Shown: positions 44,022 through 56,097, counted from the stretch's first letter. The stretch is 64,000 nt of DNA from Prado023 sp964418695 (GCA_964418695.1 CAYQMN010000007.1:83064-147063); one strand, 5' to 3'. Program-made: numbers and translations. Notes: generated by a model not told the origin, from the sequence alone.

Positions 44022-46142
44022 ATGACCCGCCCCGTCACCGACCTCACCCGGCGCGTCGCGCCGTTCCGGGTCGTCAGCGACTATCAGCCCGCCGGCGACC
44101 AGCCCGCGGCGATCGCCGAGATCGCCCGGCGGATCGAGGCGGGCGAGCGAGACGTCGTGCTCATGGGCGCCACCGGCACCGGCAAGTCGGCCACGACCGC
44201 CTGGCTGGTGGAGCGGCTGCAGCGGCCCGCGCTGGTGATGGCGCCCAACAAGACGCTGGCCGCCCAGCTGGCCAACGAGTTCCGCGAGCTGCTGCCCGAC
44301 AACGCCGTCGAGTACTTCGTCTCGTACTACGACTACTACCAGCCCGAGGCGTACATCCCGCAGACGGACACCTACATCGAGAAGGACTCCTCGATCAACG
44401 AGGAGGTCGAGCGGCTGCGGCACTCGGCGACCAACAGCCTGCTCACCCGCCGGGACGTGCTCGTCGTGGCTACGGTCTCGGCGATCTACGGCCTGGGCAC
44501 GCCGCAGGAGTACGTGGATCGCATGCTGCGCCTGCGGGTGGGCATGCAGATCGACCGTGACGGGCTGCTGCGCCAGCTCGTCGAGAACCAGTACACGCGC
44601 AACGACCTGGCGTTCGAGCGGGGCACGTTCCGGGTCCGTGGCGACACGGTCGAGGTGTTCCCGGTCTACGAGCTGCACCCGGTGCGCATCGAGATGTTCG
44701 GCGACGAGGTCGAGCGGCTGATGACCCTGCACCCGGTCACCGGCGAGATCCTCACCGACGACCGGGAGGTCTCGATCTTCCCGGCCACCCACTACGTCGC
44801 CGGCCCCGAGCGGATGCAGCGCGCGCTGGGAGGCATCGAGTCCGAGCTGGAGGCACGGCTGGCCGAGCTCACCGAGCAGGGCAAGCTGCTGGAGGCGCAG
44901 CGGCTGCAGATGCGCACCTCCTACGACATCGAGATGATGCGCCAGGTCGGCTTCTGCTCGGGCATCGAGAACTACTCCCGGCACATCGACGGCCGCGAGG
45001 CCGGCTCCGCACCCAACTGCCTCCTGGACTACTTCCCCGAGGACTTCCTGCTGGTCCTGGACGAGTCGCATGTGACCGTCCCCCAGATCGGCGGCATGTA
45101 CGAGGGCGACATGTCGCGCAAGCGCACCCTGGTCGACCACGGGTTCCGGCTGCCCAGCGCGGCGGACAACCGGCCGCTGACCTGGGCGGAGTTCCTGGAG
45201 CGGATCGGCCAGACGATCTACCTCTCGGCCACCCCGGGGCCCTACGAGCTGGCCAAGGTCGACGGCGACGTGGTCGAGCAGGTCATCCGGCCGACCGGCC
45301 TGGTCGACCCGGAGATCGTGCTCAAGCCGACCAAGGGCCAGATCGACGACCTCATGCACGAGATCCGGCTGCGCAGCGAGCGCGGCGAGCGCGTGCTGGT
45401 CACCACACTGACCAAGCGGATGGCCGAGGACCTCACCGACTACCTGCTGGAGCAGGGCATCCGGGTCCGATACCTGCACTCCGAGGTCGACACCCTGCGC
45501 CGGGTCGAGCTGCTGCGCGAGCTGCGCATGGGCATCTTCGACGTCCTGGTCGGCATCAACCTGCTGCGCGAGGGACTGGACCTGCCCGAGGTGTCGCTGG
45601 TGAGCATCCTGGACGCCGACAAGGAGGGGTTCCTGCGCTCGCAGCGCTCCCTGATCCAGACCATCGGCCGGGCCGCGCGCAACGTCTCCGGTCAGGTCCA
45701 CATGTACGCCGACACGATCACCGACTCGATGCAGGTCGCCATCGACGAGACCAACCGGCGCCGCGCGCGGCAGGTCGCCTACAACGCCGAGCGCGGGATC
45801 GACCCGCAGCCGCTGCGCAAGAAGATCGCCGACATCACCGACCTGCTGGCCAGCGAGGACGCCGACACCGAGCAGTGGCTGGCCACCGCCGCGACGATGG
45901 GCTCGGGTCGCTCGCAGTCCCGGGGCCGGGGCAGCGCCCGGCGCCCCGCCGCCGCGCCTGACGCACCCGCCGCCTCGTCGCGCGCCGACCTGCCCGCCGG
46001 CGAGCTCGCCGCGCTCATCCAGGACCTCACCGAGCAGATGCACGCGGCCGCGGCGAACCTGCAGTTCGAGGTCGCCGCCCGGTACCGCGACGAGGTCTCC
46101 GAGCTCAAGCGCGAGCTGCGCGGGATGATCGCCGCCCAGTAG
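44022..46142 (+). CDS. uvrB: UvrABC excinuclease subunit B
   Basis: The damage-verifying helicase-like subunit of nucleotide excision repair. 706 residues: Walker A GATGTGKSATT, the beta-hairpin region YYDYYQPEAYIPQTDTYIEKDSS that clamps DNA, Walker B LDESHVT, helicase motifs V-VI (VGINLLREGLDLPEVSLVSILDADKEGFLRS, QTIGRAARN) and a C-terminal UVR domain (ALIQDLTEQMHAAAANLQFEVAARYRDEV) that contacts UvrC. An Ala/Pro/Arg-rich linker of about 35 residues precedes the UVR domain. The ATG at 44022 is fixed by the damage promoter; longer in-frame starts lie inside the promoter. Confidence 0.97.
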   Translation: MTRPVTDLTRRVAPFRVVSDYQPAGDQPAAIAEIARRIEAGERDVVLMGATGTGKSATTAWLVERLQRPALVMAPNKTLAAQLANEFRELLPDNAVEYFVSYYDYYQPEAYIPQTDTYIEKDSSINEEVERLRHSATNSLLTRRDVLVVATVSAIYGLGTPQEYVDRMLRLRVGMQIDRDGLLRQLVENQYTRNDLAFERGTFRVRGDTVEVFPVYELHPVRIEMFGDEVERLMTLHPVTGEILTDDREVSIFPATHYVAGPERMQRALGGIESELEARLAELTEQGKLLEAQRLQMRTSYDIEMMRQVGFCSGIENYSRHIDGREAGSAPNCLLDYFPEDFLLVLDESHVTVPQIGGMYEGDMSRKRTLVDHGFRLPSAADNRPLTWAEFLERIGQTIYLSATPGPYELAKVDGDVVEQVIRPTGLVDPEIVLKPTKGQIDDLMHEIRLRSERGERVLVTTLTKRMAEDLTDYLLEQGIRVRYLHSEVDTLRRVELLRELRMGIFDVLVGINLLREGLDLPEVSLVSILDADKEGFLRSQRSLIQTIGRAARNVSGQVHMYADTITDSMQVAIDETNRRRARQVAYNAERGIDPQPLRKKIADITDLLASEDADTEQWLATAATMGSGRSQSRGRGSARRPAAAPDAPAASSRADLPAGELAALIQDLTEQMHAAAANLQFEVAARYRDEVSELKRELRGMIAAQ

Positions 46143-46330
46143 CCCCGCGCCCGGTGGCCCGGGTCAGTCCGGCGGCGGGTCGGCACCGGCGCTCGGCCCC
46201 CGGGATCGTGCACGTGCTCCCGCTCGGCGCGGCTCGAAGCCCACCTGTGGGCTCGGGTGTTGCGTGCCAGAATGGACGCCGTTCGTCCGGCTCGACCGGA
46301 CGGGACGGCCCGGATCCCAGGAGGACGTGC

Positions 46331-47401
46331 GTGGAGGTTTCGGCAGGCCTGTGGGCGGTCACGCTGCTCGGCCTGACGCTCGTCATCGTCGCCGACCTGG
46401 TCATCGTGGACCGCCGGCCGCATCCCTTCACCCCGAAGGAGGCGACCCGCTGGGTCCTGTTCTACGTCGCGCTCGCGCTGCTGTTCGCCGGGTTCCTCGC
46501 GGTCCGGTTCGGCCACCCCTATTCGGGGGAGTTCCTGGCCGGCTACATCACCGAGTACTCGCTCAGCGTGGACAACCTGTTCGTGTTCATGGTCATCATG
46601 TCCTCGTTCATGGTGCCCGAGGAGCATCGGCACCGGGTGCTCACGATCGGCATCGCGATCGCGCTGGTGCTGCGCGGGATCCTCATCGTGGTGGGCGCGG
46701 CGATCATCGAGCAGTTCGCGGCGACGTTCTTCGTGTTCGGATTCTTCCTGGCCTGGACCGCGCTGAGCGTCTGGCGCTCGGCCGACAGCGAGCCCAACCC
46801 CGACGGCAACGCGCTGATCAGGCTGGTCGAGCGCCGGGTCCCGACCACCCGGGAGTACCCCGGCACCAAGCTCGTCGTGCGGGTGCACGGCCGTCGGCAC
46901 GTCACCCCGATGGCGCTGGTGATGGTCGCCATCGGCACCACCGACCTGCTCTTCGCCCTGGACTCGATCCCGGCCGTCTTCGGGCTCACCCAGGAGCCCT
47001 ATCTGGTGTTCACGGCCAACGCCTTCGCCCTCATGGGGCTGCGCCAGCTGTACTTCATGCTCCACGGCATGCTCGACCGGCTCATCTACCTGTCCAAGGG
47101 GCTGGCGATCATCCTGGGCTTCATCGCGGTGAAGCTGATCCTGCATGCACTGCACGAGACGACCGACCTGCACGTGCCCGAGATCGGCATCCTGTTCTCG
47201 CTGGCCTTCATCATCGTCACGCTGGCCATCACCGCGATCGCCAGCCTGGTCGCCGTCCGGCGGCACCCCGAGCTGGTGGAGAGCAGCGCCGAGGTGCACG
47301 CCGAGCACCGCTCCGAGCTGGTCCGCGGCGCGGCGCTGAGCCACCTCCCCTCGGAGGGGCAGGCGCCCGACGACGGCCGGGAGCCGTTGTCGGAGGGCTG
47401 A
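46331..47401 (+). CDS. TerC family integral membrane protein
   Basis: A 356-residue protein with about eight membrane segments and the TerC signatures EYSLSVDNLFVFMVIM and GTTDLLFALDSIPAVFGLT, whose Asp residues line a proposed metal site. TerC proteins are linked to tellurite resistance and, in relatives, to metal (manganese) loading of secreted proteins; the role here is not determined. The C-terminus is a hydrophilic tail of about 45 residues. The GTG start has AGGAGGA upstream. Its final codons overlap the upstream element of the uvrA promoter. Confidence 0.88.
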   Translation: MEVSAGLWAVTLLGLTLVIVADLVIVDRRPHPFTPKEATRWVLFYVALALLFAGFLAVRFGHPYSGEFLAGYITEYSLSVDNLFVFMVIMSSFMVPEEHRHRVLTIGIAIALVLRGILIVVGAAIIEQFAATFFVFGFFLAWTALSVWRSADSEPNPDGNALIRLVERRVPTTREYPGTKLVVRVHGRRHVTPMALVMVAIGTTDLLFALDSIPAVFGLTQEPYLVFTANAFALMGLRQLYFMLHGMLDRLIYLSKGLAIILGFIAVKLILHALHETTDLHVPEIGILFSLAFIIVTLAITAIASLVAVRRHPELVESSAEVHAEHRSELVRGAALSHLPSEGQAPDDGREPLSEG

Positions 47402-47409
47402 CCTAGGAT
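47387..47409 (+). promoter_or_regulatory. DNA-damage (PafBC/RecA-NDp-type) promoter of uvrA
   Basis: TTGTCGGAG (47387-47395), 8 nt, then TAGGAT (47404-47409): eight of nine positions of the RecA-independent damage element with exact N8 spacing. It lies across the last codons of terC, and the -10 is 6 nt before the GTG of uvrA, so the mRNA is leaderless. Confidence 0.8.
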
Positions 47410-47415
47410 TCCGGG

Positions 47416-50283
<2,868 letters not shown>

Positions 50284-50441
50284 CCTCGGTCTGCCGAGCC
50301 GGCTGTGGACGGGCGCGGAGCCTGCTCACCGATGGCGACCCAGTTCCACGCGGGCGCCGAGGATCGGGGTAACGCGTCACGAGGGGCACGTCTGGCCCGG
50401 TCCTCGGCCCGTGAGATCGTCCGGCGCTCAGGCAGCGAGGC

Positions 50442-50744
50442 TCACCGCCCCAGTTCCGGGACCTGCTGGTTGTAGACCGATCCGCCCGGCGCCAGGGGGG
50501 AGGAGGGATGGGCCTCGTCCGGGACCTGCCCGTCGTAGATCGAGCCGCCCGGGGTGTTGGGGCCGAGGTTGACCGACTGCTCCGGCGCGGTCGGGGCTGC
50601 GCTGTCGCGGTTGGTGGCCACCATCGCCACCGCGATGAGGGCGACGAGGGCGGCGACCACGGCGCAGGCGGTCACGAGCAGAGTGCGGCGGGACTTCGAC
50701 GGGCTCTTGGCGGTGATGACGGCGGTCTCGACGGTGGCGGCCAT
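50442..50744 (-). CDS. Small single-pass membrane protein with duplicated PGGSxYxxQVPE motif
   Basis: 100 residues: a cytoplasmic basic start (AKSPSKSRR), one membrane segment (about 22-43), and an extracytoplasmic tail. The tail contains two copies of a short motif, PGGSIYDGQVPDE and PGGSVYNQQVPEL, the second running almost to the C-terminus. No enzyme motif is visible. AAAGGAG precedes the ATG. It is divergent from the SARP-nSTAND-WD40 gene across a 220-bp region with a 30-bp-spaced direct repeat, so the two may be co-regulated or interact. The family is unrecognised. Confidence 0.65.
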   Translation of the reverse strand: MAATVETAVITAKSPSKSRRTLLVTACAVVAALVALIAVAMVATNRDSAAPTAPEQSVNLGPNTPGGSIYDGQVPDEAHPSSPLAPGGSVYNQQVPELGR

Positions 50745-50778
50745 GGCTGGCTCCTTTCCTCGGGCTCCTGGGTGGGGC

Positions 50779-50822
50779 CGGTGAGCCCACGCTGGCGTCC
50801 TGCGGTAACGGTGAGCCCCACG
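50779..50822. repeat. Direct repeats (30-bp period) in the divergent regulatory region
   Basis: CGGTGAGCCCACG (50779-50791) and CGGTGAGCCCCACG (50809-50822) are nearly identical direct repeats. They lie just upstream of the small membrane protein gene and about 150 bp before the SARP gene. SARP regulators bind direct repeats, so these are plausible operators, although the known 11- or 22-bp spacings differ from this 30-bp period. Confidence 0.4.
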
Positions 50823-50964
50823 TCTGGGTATCAGCGTGGTGTCAGCGCGGATCCCGGCAGTGCCAGGGTCATTGACCGGGCCCGATGTCGAGTCCACACT
50901 CCAATCACCCGCGCGACCGGCACGTGGTGCGCAGCCGCCGGGGCAACGGCGGGAGGTGACGGGC

Positions 50965-53900
50965 GTGGCGATCCAGCTGCTCGGCGCCACCCGCGTCGCG
51001 GACTCCGACGTGACCCTCGGCCCGCGCGACCGGGTGATCCTCAGCGCCTTGTGCGTCGCCCCCGGCCAGCCCGTCTCCGCCGAGGGCCTGGCCGACGCCC
51101 TGTGGGGCGAGGTGCCGCCCAGAACGTGGCCCAAGGTGGTGCAGGGCTCGATCATGCGCTTGCGCAAGGCACTGGGCCCCACGGCCGTCGAGACCACGGC
51201 GGGCGGCTACCGGATGACACTGGCGGACGGCCAGCTCGACACCACCCAGTTCGAGCGCCGGGTCGCCCGCGGGCGGGAGTTCCTGGTCCTCGACCAGCCT
51301 GAGCGTGCGATCGTGGAGCTGGGCCGCGCGGTCGCGCTCTGGCAGGGCGACCCCTTCCCCGATCTCCCCGACTGGGACCCGGCCCGAGCCGAGGCATCGC
51401 GGCTGCGCGAGATCCGCCTCGCCGTGGACGAGGACCTGATCGACGCCCACGTGGCCAGCGGGCGGACCGCGGAGGCCGTGGCCCTGGCCGCGTCACTGGT
51501 GGCCCGGGAGCCCTACCGCGAGCGGCGATGGTGGCAGCTCGCCCTCGCGCAGTACCGCTGTGGACGGCAAGCGGAAGCCCTCGACACGCTTCGCAGTGCG
51601 CGAGCCACGCTCCGCGACGAGCTCGGACTGGACCCGAGCTCCGATCTGCTCGACCTGGAGCGGCGCATCCTCGATCAGGACCCCGGGCTCGCGGGCGGGC
51701 AGACAGCCGGCGGCGGCTCCCGGACGACCTGTCCGTACCGCGGCCTGCGGCCCTTCGACAGCGACGACGCCGACTGGTTCTTCGGCCGCGGGCGGGTCGT
51801 CGCCGAGGCGATGCGGCGCATCGGCGAACACCGGCTCCTGGTCGTGTCCGGGCCGTCGGGCAGCGGGAAGTCCTCGCTCGTGCGCGCCGGGCTGATCCCC
51901 GCGCTGGCGCGCCAGGGGCGCGCGGCCACCGTCGTCACCCCCGGCGCGGACTCGCTGGCCGCCCTTGCAGCGGCACGGGCCGCGCTCCCCGCCGATGGCG
52001 TGCTGGTGGTCGATCAGCTCGAGGAGGCGTTCGCCAGCACCGCCGGGACCCGGGCGGCCGGCGAGCTCCTCGACGAGCTGGGCCGGCTGGTCGACGACGG
52101 GATGACCGTCGTCGTCACGCTGCGAGCCGATCACCTCGGCGGGCTGGCGCAGAGCCCGCGGATGTCGGCGCTGGCCGAGCGTGGCCTGCTGCTGCTCACT
52201 CCCATGACCGAGGAGGAGCTGCGCGAGGCGATCGAGGGGCCCGCTCGGGTCGTCGGCCTGATCCTGGAGCCCGGCCTGGTCGACGTGCTCGTGCGGGAGG
52301 TCGCGCAGGCTCCCGGCGGGCTGCCTCTGCTGTCCCACGCGCTGGCCGAGACCTGGGGGCAGCGCGAAGGAGCGGTCATGACGGTCGAGGGCTACCGCGC
52401 GACCGGCGGCATCACCTCGGCCGTGGCCCGATCCGCCGATCGCCTCTTCGAGTGCCTGAGCGCCGAGGATCGCGACGTCCTGCGCTCGGTGATGCTGCGG
52501 CTCGTCGTGCCCACGAACGCGGGGGAGCCCATCGCCGCCCGGGTGCCGGCCAGGGTCTTCGCCGGCTCCCCTCGCGGTCCGGCCGTGCTCGACATGCTCG
52601 TGCGCAGCCGTCTGGTGACGACGACCGGCGACAGCGCCACACTCGCGCACGAGTCCGTGATCCGGGCCTGGCCCCGGCTGCGGACGTGGCTCGACGAGGA
52701 CGTCGCGGGGCAGCGGATGCTGTCCCACCTGCAGGTCGCCGCCGATACCTGGGACACGCTCGGGCGCCCCAAGGACGAGCTCTATCGGGGTGCCCGGCTG
52801 GCGGCCGCCCTCGAGTGGCGAGCGCGCAGGGACGCGTCCCTGACCGAGGTGGAGGAGCAGTTCCTCGACGCGGGAGCCGCCCACGCCGACGCCAAGCAGG
52901 TCGCCCAGGCCCGCGCGCACGCCCTGCAGTTCCGGCGCAACCGGCAGCTGCGCGGTGCCCTGGGCGCCGTCATCGCCCTGTTGGCCCTGGCCCTCATCGC
53001 CGGGGGTCTTGCCGGAGCCAGTGCACGTCGGGCTGGCACAGCAGCGACCCTGGCCGCCGACGAGGCCTCCCGCGCGGACGCTGCCGCGGTGGAGGCCCTG
53101 GCCGCCCGGCTGGCGTCCACCGCGCTCGCGCAGTCCAACGAGACCCTGTCGCTGCTGCTGGCCAGGCAGGCCGTGGCAACGGCGGACAACACCGTCACGC
53201 AGGGCGCCCTGCTCACCACGCTGGCGCGCGCGCGTGGCCTGGTCGGCATGGCCCATCCACTCTTCCCGCCCTGGACCGGGACGCGGGACCACCAGTTCAG
53301 CCCCGACGGTCGCAGCCTGTTGGTGCTCGACATCGGCCTGAACCTGCTCGACACCTCGACGGGGTTCAGTCGGTACGGCCTCCTGACCGACCTCATGACG
53401 CCACGCGTGGACTACGACGTCTACCCGGCCGGCTTCATCGACGAGGGCGCGATCGCGGTGGCCAGCCGGATGTCGAACGAGGGTTCGGCGTCCGGGGAGC
53501 GCCGACTCGTGCTTGTCGACATCGACGTCGCGACGGGCGACCGGGTCGGGGAGCCTCAGGACGTCCCGCATGCGCGGGCGTGCTGCGAGAAGGTGCGCAG
53601 CTCGGAGAGGCTGCGCATCTCACCGGATGGACGGACCCTCGTCTCGGTGCTCGAGGGAAAGGTTCGGCTGTGGCACTGGCGGGGCGGCCGCTGGCAGGGC
53701 CCGGTCAGCGTCGCGCTCCCGGGTCTGCCCGCGCGGGACCCGTCGCAGGACGATCTCGAGCGCGTCACGTACAGCGCGGATGGCGGTCGGGCCGCCGTGC
53801 TCCTGCGCATCGGACCTGACCAGAGCGAGCGCCGGGTGGTCGCCGTGGTCGACACCTCGACCGCACGCCTCCTCGGACCGGTGCTCGTCTCCGATCCCGA

Positions 53901-55341
53901 CGGGGGCGGAGTGGTCCACGCCGCCCTCTCGCCCGACGGTCGGCGGCTGCTGGTCGGCGAGGCCGACGGTCGCGTGCAGATCCGGACACTGGGCGCCGGA
54001 GTCGCCACGCTGGCGGTCCGGGGCTCGTCGCCGGCCACGAACCTCGCCTGGTCGTCCGACGGCGGTCGCGTGGCACTGGCCCGCAGGGACGGCAGCACGG
54101 ACGTGTACTCGCTGCGCGCGGCCCGGCTCGAGGCGACGCTGGGGGGCAATGACGAGGCCAGCGCGCTGGCGTTCGTGGGAGCCAACGGCCTGATCCGCCA
54201 AGGGCTCAACGGCACGATCGCGCGCTTCGACCTGGCATCGATCTCCCCGGTGGTGCAGCGCATCCCGGCTCGGGGAATTGCCCAGCTCGCCTCCGCCGGG
54301 GGTGTGCTCGCGGTCGGCCGCGACGACGGAGGCATCTCACTGCTCGATGCCCACACCCTGCGCGGTCTCGGACCCGACCTGCGGCTCGACGGCGCGGACG
54401 GCATCCCGGGCAGCAAGGCACCTGAGGCGGTGAGCCCACGGGTGACCGCCCTCGCCGTGCTGCCCGACGCCTCGGCGGTGGTGGCCGCGGATCGGGCCGG
54501 GCACGTGCGCATGTGGTCGCTGCCCGGTCGCAGGCTCCTGTGGTCGATGGACGACTCCCCGGCGGCGTTGCTCGCCGTGTCGCCCGACGGACGCCACCTC
54601 GCGGCCGTCGGCACAGTGCCTGCCAGGGCCGGCGACAGGGTGACCACGCGGTTCAGGGTGTGGGACCTCGCGACCCATGACGAGCTCATCCGTGACGACT
54701 ACACGGACCTTCCGTACTCGATCTCGGGGACGGACAAGCTCGAGCAGCTCACGCCCACGCCGCTGTCGATCGCCTTCTCCCCCGACTCCACGAAGGTCGC
54801 CGTCTCCTACGCCGAGCTGATCCTGATGGCATACGGCATCGACCAGCGCAAGAGGATCGGCTGGTTCTCGCTCCCCACCACGGGCGAGCCCCTGTCGGCA
54901 GTGGCCTTCTCCAGCGACAGCACGACGATCGTGGGAACGGCGGGGGACTCGCTCGAGGCCTGGACCTTGGCGAGTCATCAGCCGGTGACCTCGTCCTGGA
55001 TACGCGGGGTTCGCGGTGACACGACGATGGCCCCCAGCGCCGACGGCCGGTGGCTGGTCATCTCCGACCCCGCCTCGATCATCGTCGTCGACCGCAGCTC
55101 GCTTCGGGTGGCCGTCCCGACGTTGGTGCTGCCCTCGACCGGCGGGGCAGCGACGGCCTTCGCGCTGGCAGCCATGTCGGATGGCCGGATGGCCGTGGGC
55201 ACGTCCAACAGCCTCATCGCCCTGGACATGGACGCCGTGCGCGCGGAGCAGGCCGCATGCAGGCTCGCGGGCCGACGCCTGACGCGGGCGGAGTGGGAGC
55301 TCCACCTGCCGGGGGCGCTGTACGCGCCCGCTTGCCCGTGA
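50965..55341 (+). CDS. SARP-nSTAND-transmembrane-WD40 regulator
   Basis: A 1458-residue multidomain protein. Order: OmpR-like winged helix (about 1-95), BTAD bacterial transcriptional activator domain (96-245), nSTAND1 NTPase (from CPYRGLRPFDSDDADWFFGR at 256) with Walker A GPSGSGKSS (296-304) and Walker B VLVVDQLEE, one membrane segment at about 663-684 preceded by basic RRNRQLR, then a WD40-like propeller (about 745-1430) with repeated FSPDG/LSPDGR motifs. It ends with the segment AACRLAGRRLTRAEWELHLPG and a last Cys. By the positive-inside rule the N-terminus is cytoplasmic and the propeller outside. GGGAGG precedes the GTG at 50965. Confidence 0.8.
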   Translation: MAIQLLGATRVADSDVTLGPRDRVILSALCVAPGQPVSAEGLADALWGEVPPRTWPKVVQGSIMRLRKALGPTAVETTAGGYRMTLADGQLDTTQFERRVARGREFLVLDQPERAIVELGRAVALWQGDPFPDLPDWDPARAEASRLREIRLAVDEDLIDAHVASGRTAEAVALAASLVAREPYRERRWWQLALAQYRCGRQAEALDTLRSARATLRDELGLDPSSDLLDLERRILDQDPGLAGGQTAGGGSRTTCPYRGLRPFDSDDADWFFGRGRVVAEAMRRIGEHRLLVVSGPSGSGKSSLVRAGLIPALARQGRAATVVTPGADSLAALAAARAALPADGVLVVDQLEEAFASTAGTRAAGELLDELGRLVDDGMTVVVTLRADHLGGLAQSPRMSALAERGLLLLTPMTEEELREAIEGPARVVGLILEPGLVDVLVREVAQAPGGLPLLSHALAETWGQREGAVMTVEGYRATGGITSAVARSADRLFECLSAEDRDVLRSVMLRLVVPTNAGEPIAARVPARVFAGSPRGPAVLDMLVRSRLVTTTGDSATLAHESVIRAWPRLRTWLDEDVAGQRMLSHLQVAADTWDTLGRPKDELYRGARLAAALEWRARRDASLTEVEEQFLDAGAAHADAKQVAQARAHALQFRRNRQLRGALGAVIALLALALIAGGLAGASARRAGTAATLAADEASRADAAAVEALAARLASTALAQSNETLSLLLARQAVATADNTVTQGALLTTLARARGLVGMAHPLFPPWTGTRDHQFSPDGRSLLVLDIGLNLLDTSTGFSRYGLLTDLMTPRVDYDVYPAGFIDEGAIAVASRMSNEGSASGERRLVLVDIDVATGDRVGEPQDVPHARACCEKVRSSERLRISPDGRTLVSVLEGKVRLWHWRGGRWQGPVSVALPGLPARDPSQDDLERVTYSADGGRAAVLLRIGPDQSERRVVAVVDTSTARLLGPVLVSDPDGGGVVHAALSPDGRRLLVGEADGRVQIRTLGAGVATLAVRGSSPATNLAWSSDGGRVALARRDGSTDVYSLRAARLEATLGGNDEASALAFVGANGLIRQGLNGTIARFDLASISPVVQRIPARGIAQLASAGGVLAVGRDDGGISLLDAHTLRGLGPDLRLDGADGIPGSKAPEAVSPRVTALAVLPDASAVVAADRAGHVRMWSLPGRRLLWSMDDSPAALLAVSPDGRHLAAVGTVPARAGDRVTTRFRVWDLATHDELIRDDYTDLPYSISGTDKLEQLTPTPLSIAFSPDSTKVAVSYAELILMAYGIDQRKRIGWFSLPTTGEPLSAVAFSSDSTTIVGTAGDSLEAWTLASHQPVTSSWIRGVRGDTTMAPSADGRWLVISDPASIIVVDRSSLRVAVPTLVLPSTGGAATAFALAAMSDGRMAVGTSNSLIALDMDAVRAEQAACRLAGRRLTRAEWELHLPGALYAPACP

Positions 55342-55523
55342 CGACCGCCCAGGGACGTGCCCCATGCTCGAGGGACTCCCTCAGGGTCCGTCGGGCCGGA
55401 GCCGTGGCAGTCTGCGATACCGCCCACCAGCGGGGCATTGCGCTGCCCCGAGCCGATCAACCCACCCGCCCCGGTGGATTGAGGCCTAGGCTGGCGCCCG
55501 ACGACGACCAGGAGGGGACGCGA

Positions 55524-56096
55524 ATGGGTCCGGAGGGCTGTTCCGGGGAGTGCGGCTGCGGCGCGCGCAGCGCCGTCACGGATGTACGGGAGCCGGTGGG
55601 GGCACAGAGTGGGAGCCGGGGCTCGGTCGGCATGTCCCGGCGCGGCGTGCTCGTGGGCAGCGCGGTGGTCGCAGCCTCCCTGGCGCTGACGGCATGCGGG
55701 GACACATCGCAGGCCGAGACGACCCCCACCCCCACTCCCGAGAAGACGACCCCCACCGCTCAGGAGACCCCGAAGGACGACGAGTCCAGCCCGGCGACCG
55801 GCGGCGAGGAGCTGACCACCACCACCGCGTTCCCCACCGGCGGCGGGGTGGTCGTGGGCAGCTCGATCGGCACCGTGGTGGTCACCCAGCCCGCCGACGG
55901 CGAGTTCAAGGCGTTCAGCGCTCGCTGCCCGCACGCGGGATGCACGGTCCGCGAGGTCAAGGAGAACGTCATCGAGTGTCCGTGTCACGGCAGCACCTTC
56001 GACGCCTCGACCGGCGAGCACCTGGAGGGCCCGGCGCCGCGCGGGCTGTCTCCGGTGGGCATCACGGTCAGTGGCGACAAGGTGCTGCTGGCCTGA
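55524..56096 (+). CDS. Rieske [2Fe-2S] lipoprotein
   Basis: 190 residues. The cluster ligands are C135-x-H137 (CPHAGC) and C152-x2-H155 (CPCHGS), with Cys140 and Cys154 as the usual stabilising disulfide. Before the domain a signal region has SRRGVLVG (twin-arginine-like) and a lipobox LTAC at Cys58, so the folded cluster protein is probably Tat-exported and lipid-anchored. The first 36 residues are Cys-rich (CSGECGCG) and unusual for a signal peptide. The ATG has AGGAGGGG upstream, with TAGGCT as a -10 box 30 nt further up. Its TGA ends one base before the uvrC start. The electron-transfer partner is unknown. Confidence 0.85.
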   Translation: MGPEGCSGECGCGARSAVTDVREPVGAQSGSRGSVGMSRRGVLVGSAVVAASLALTACGDTSQAETTPTPTPEKTTPTAQETPKDDESSPATGGEELTTTTAFPTGGGVVVGSSIGTVVVTQPADGEFKAFSARCPHAGCTVREVKENVIECPCHGSTFDASTGEHLEGPAPRGLSPVGITVSGDKVLLA

Positions 56097-56097
56097 C

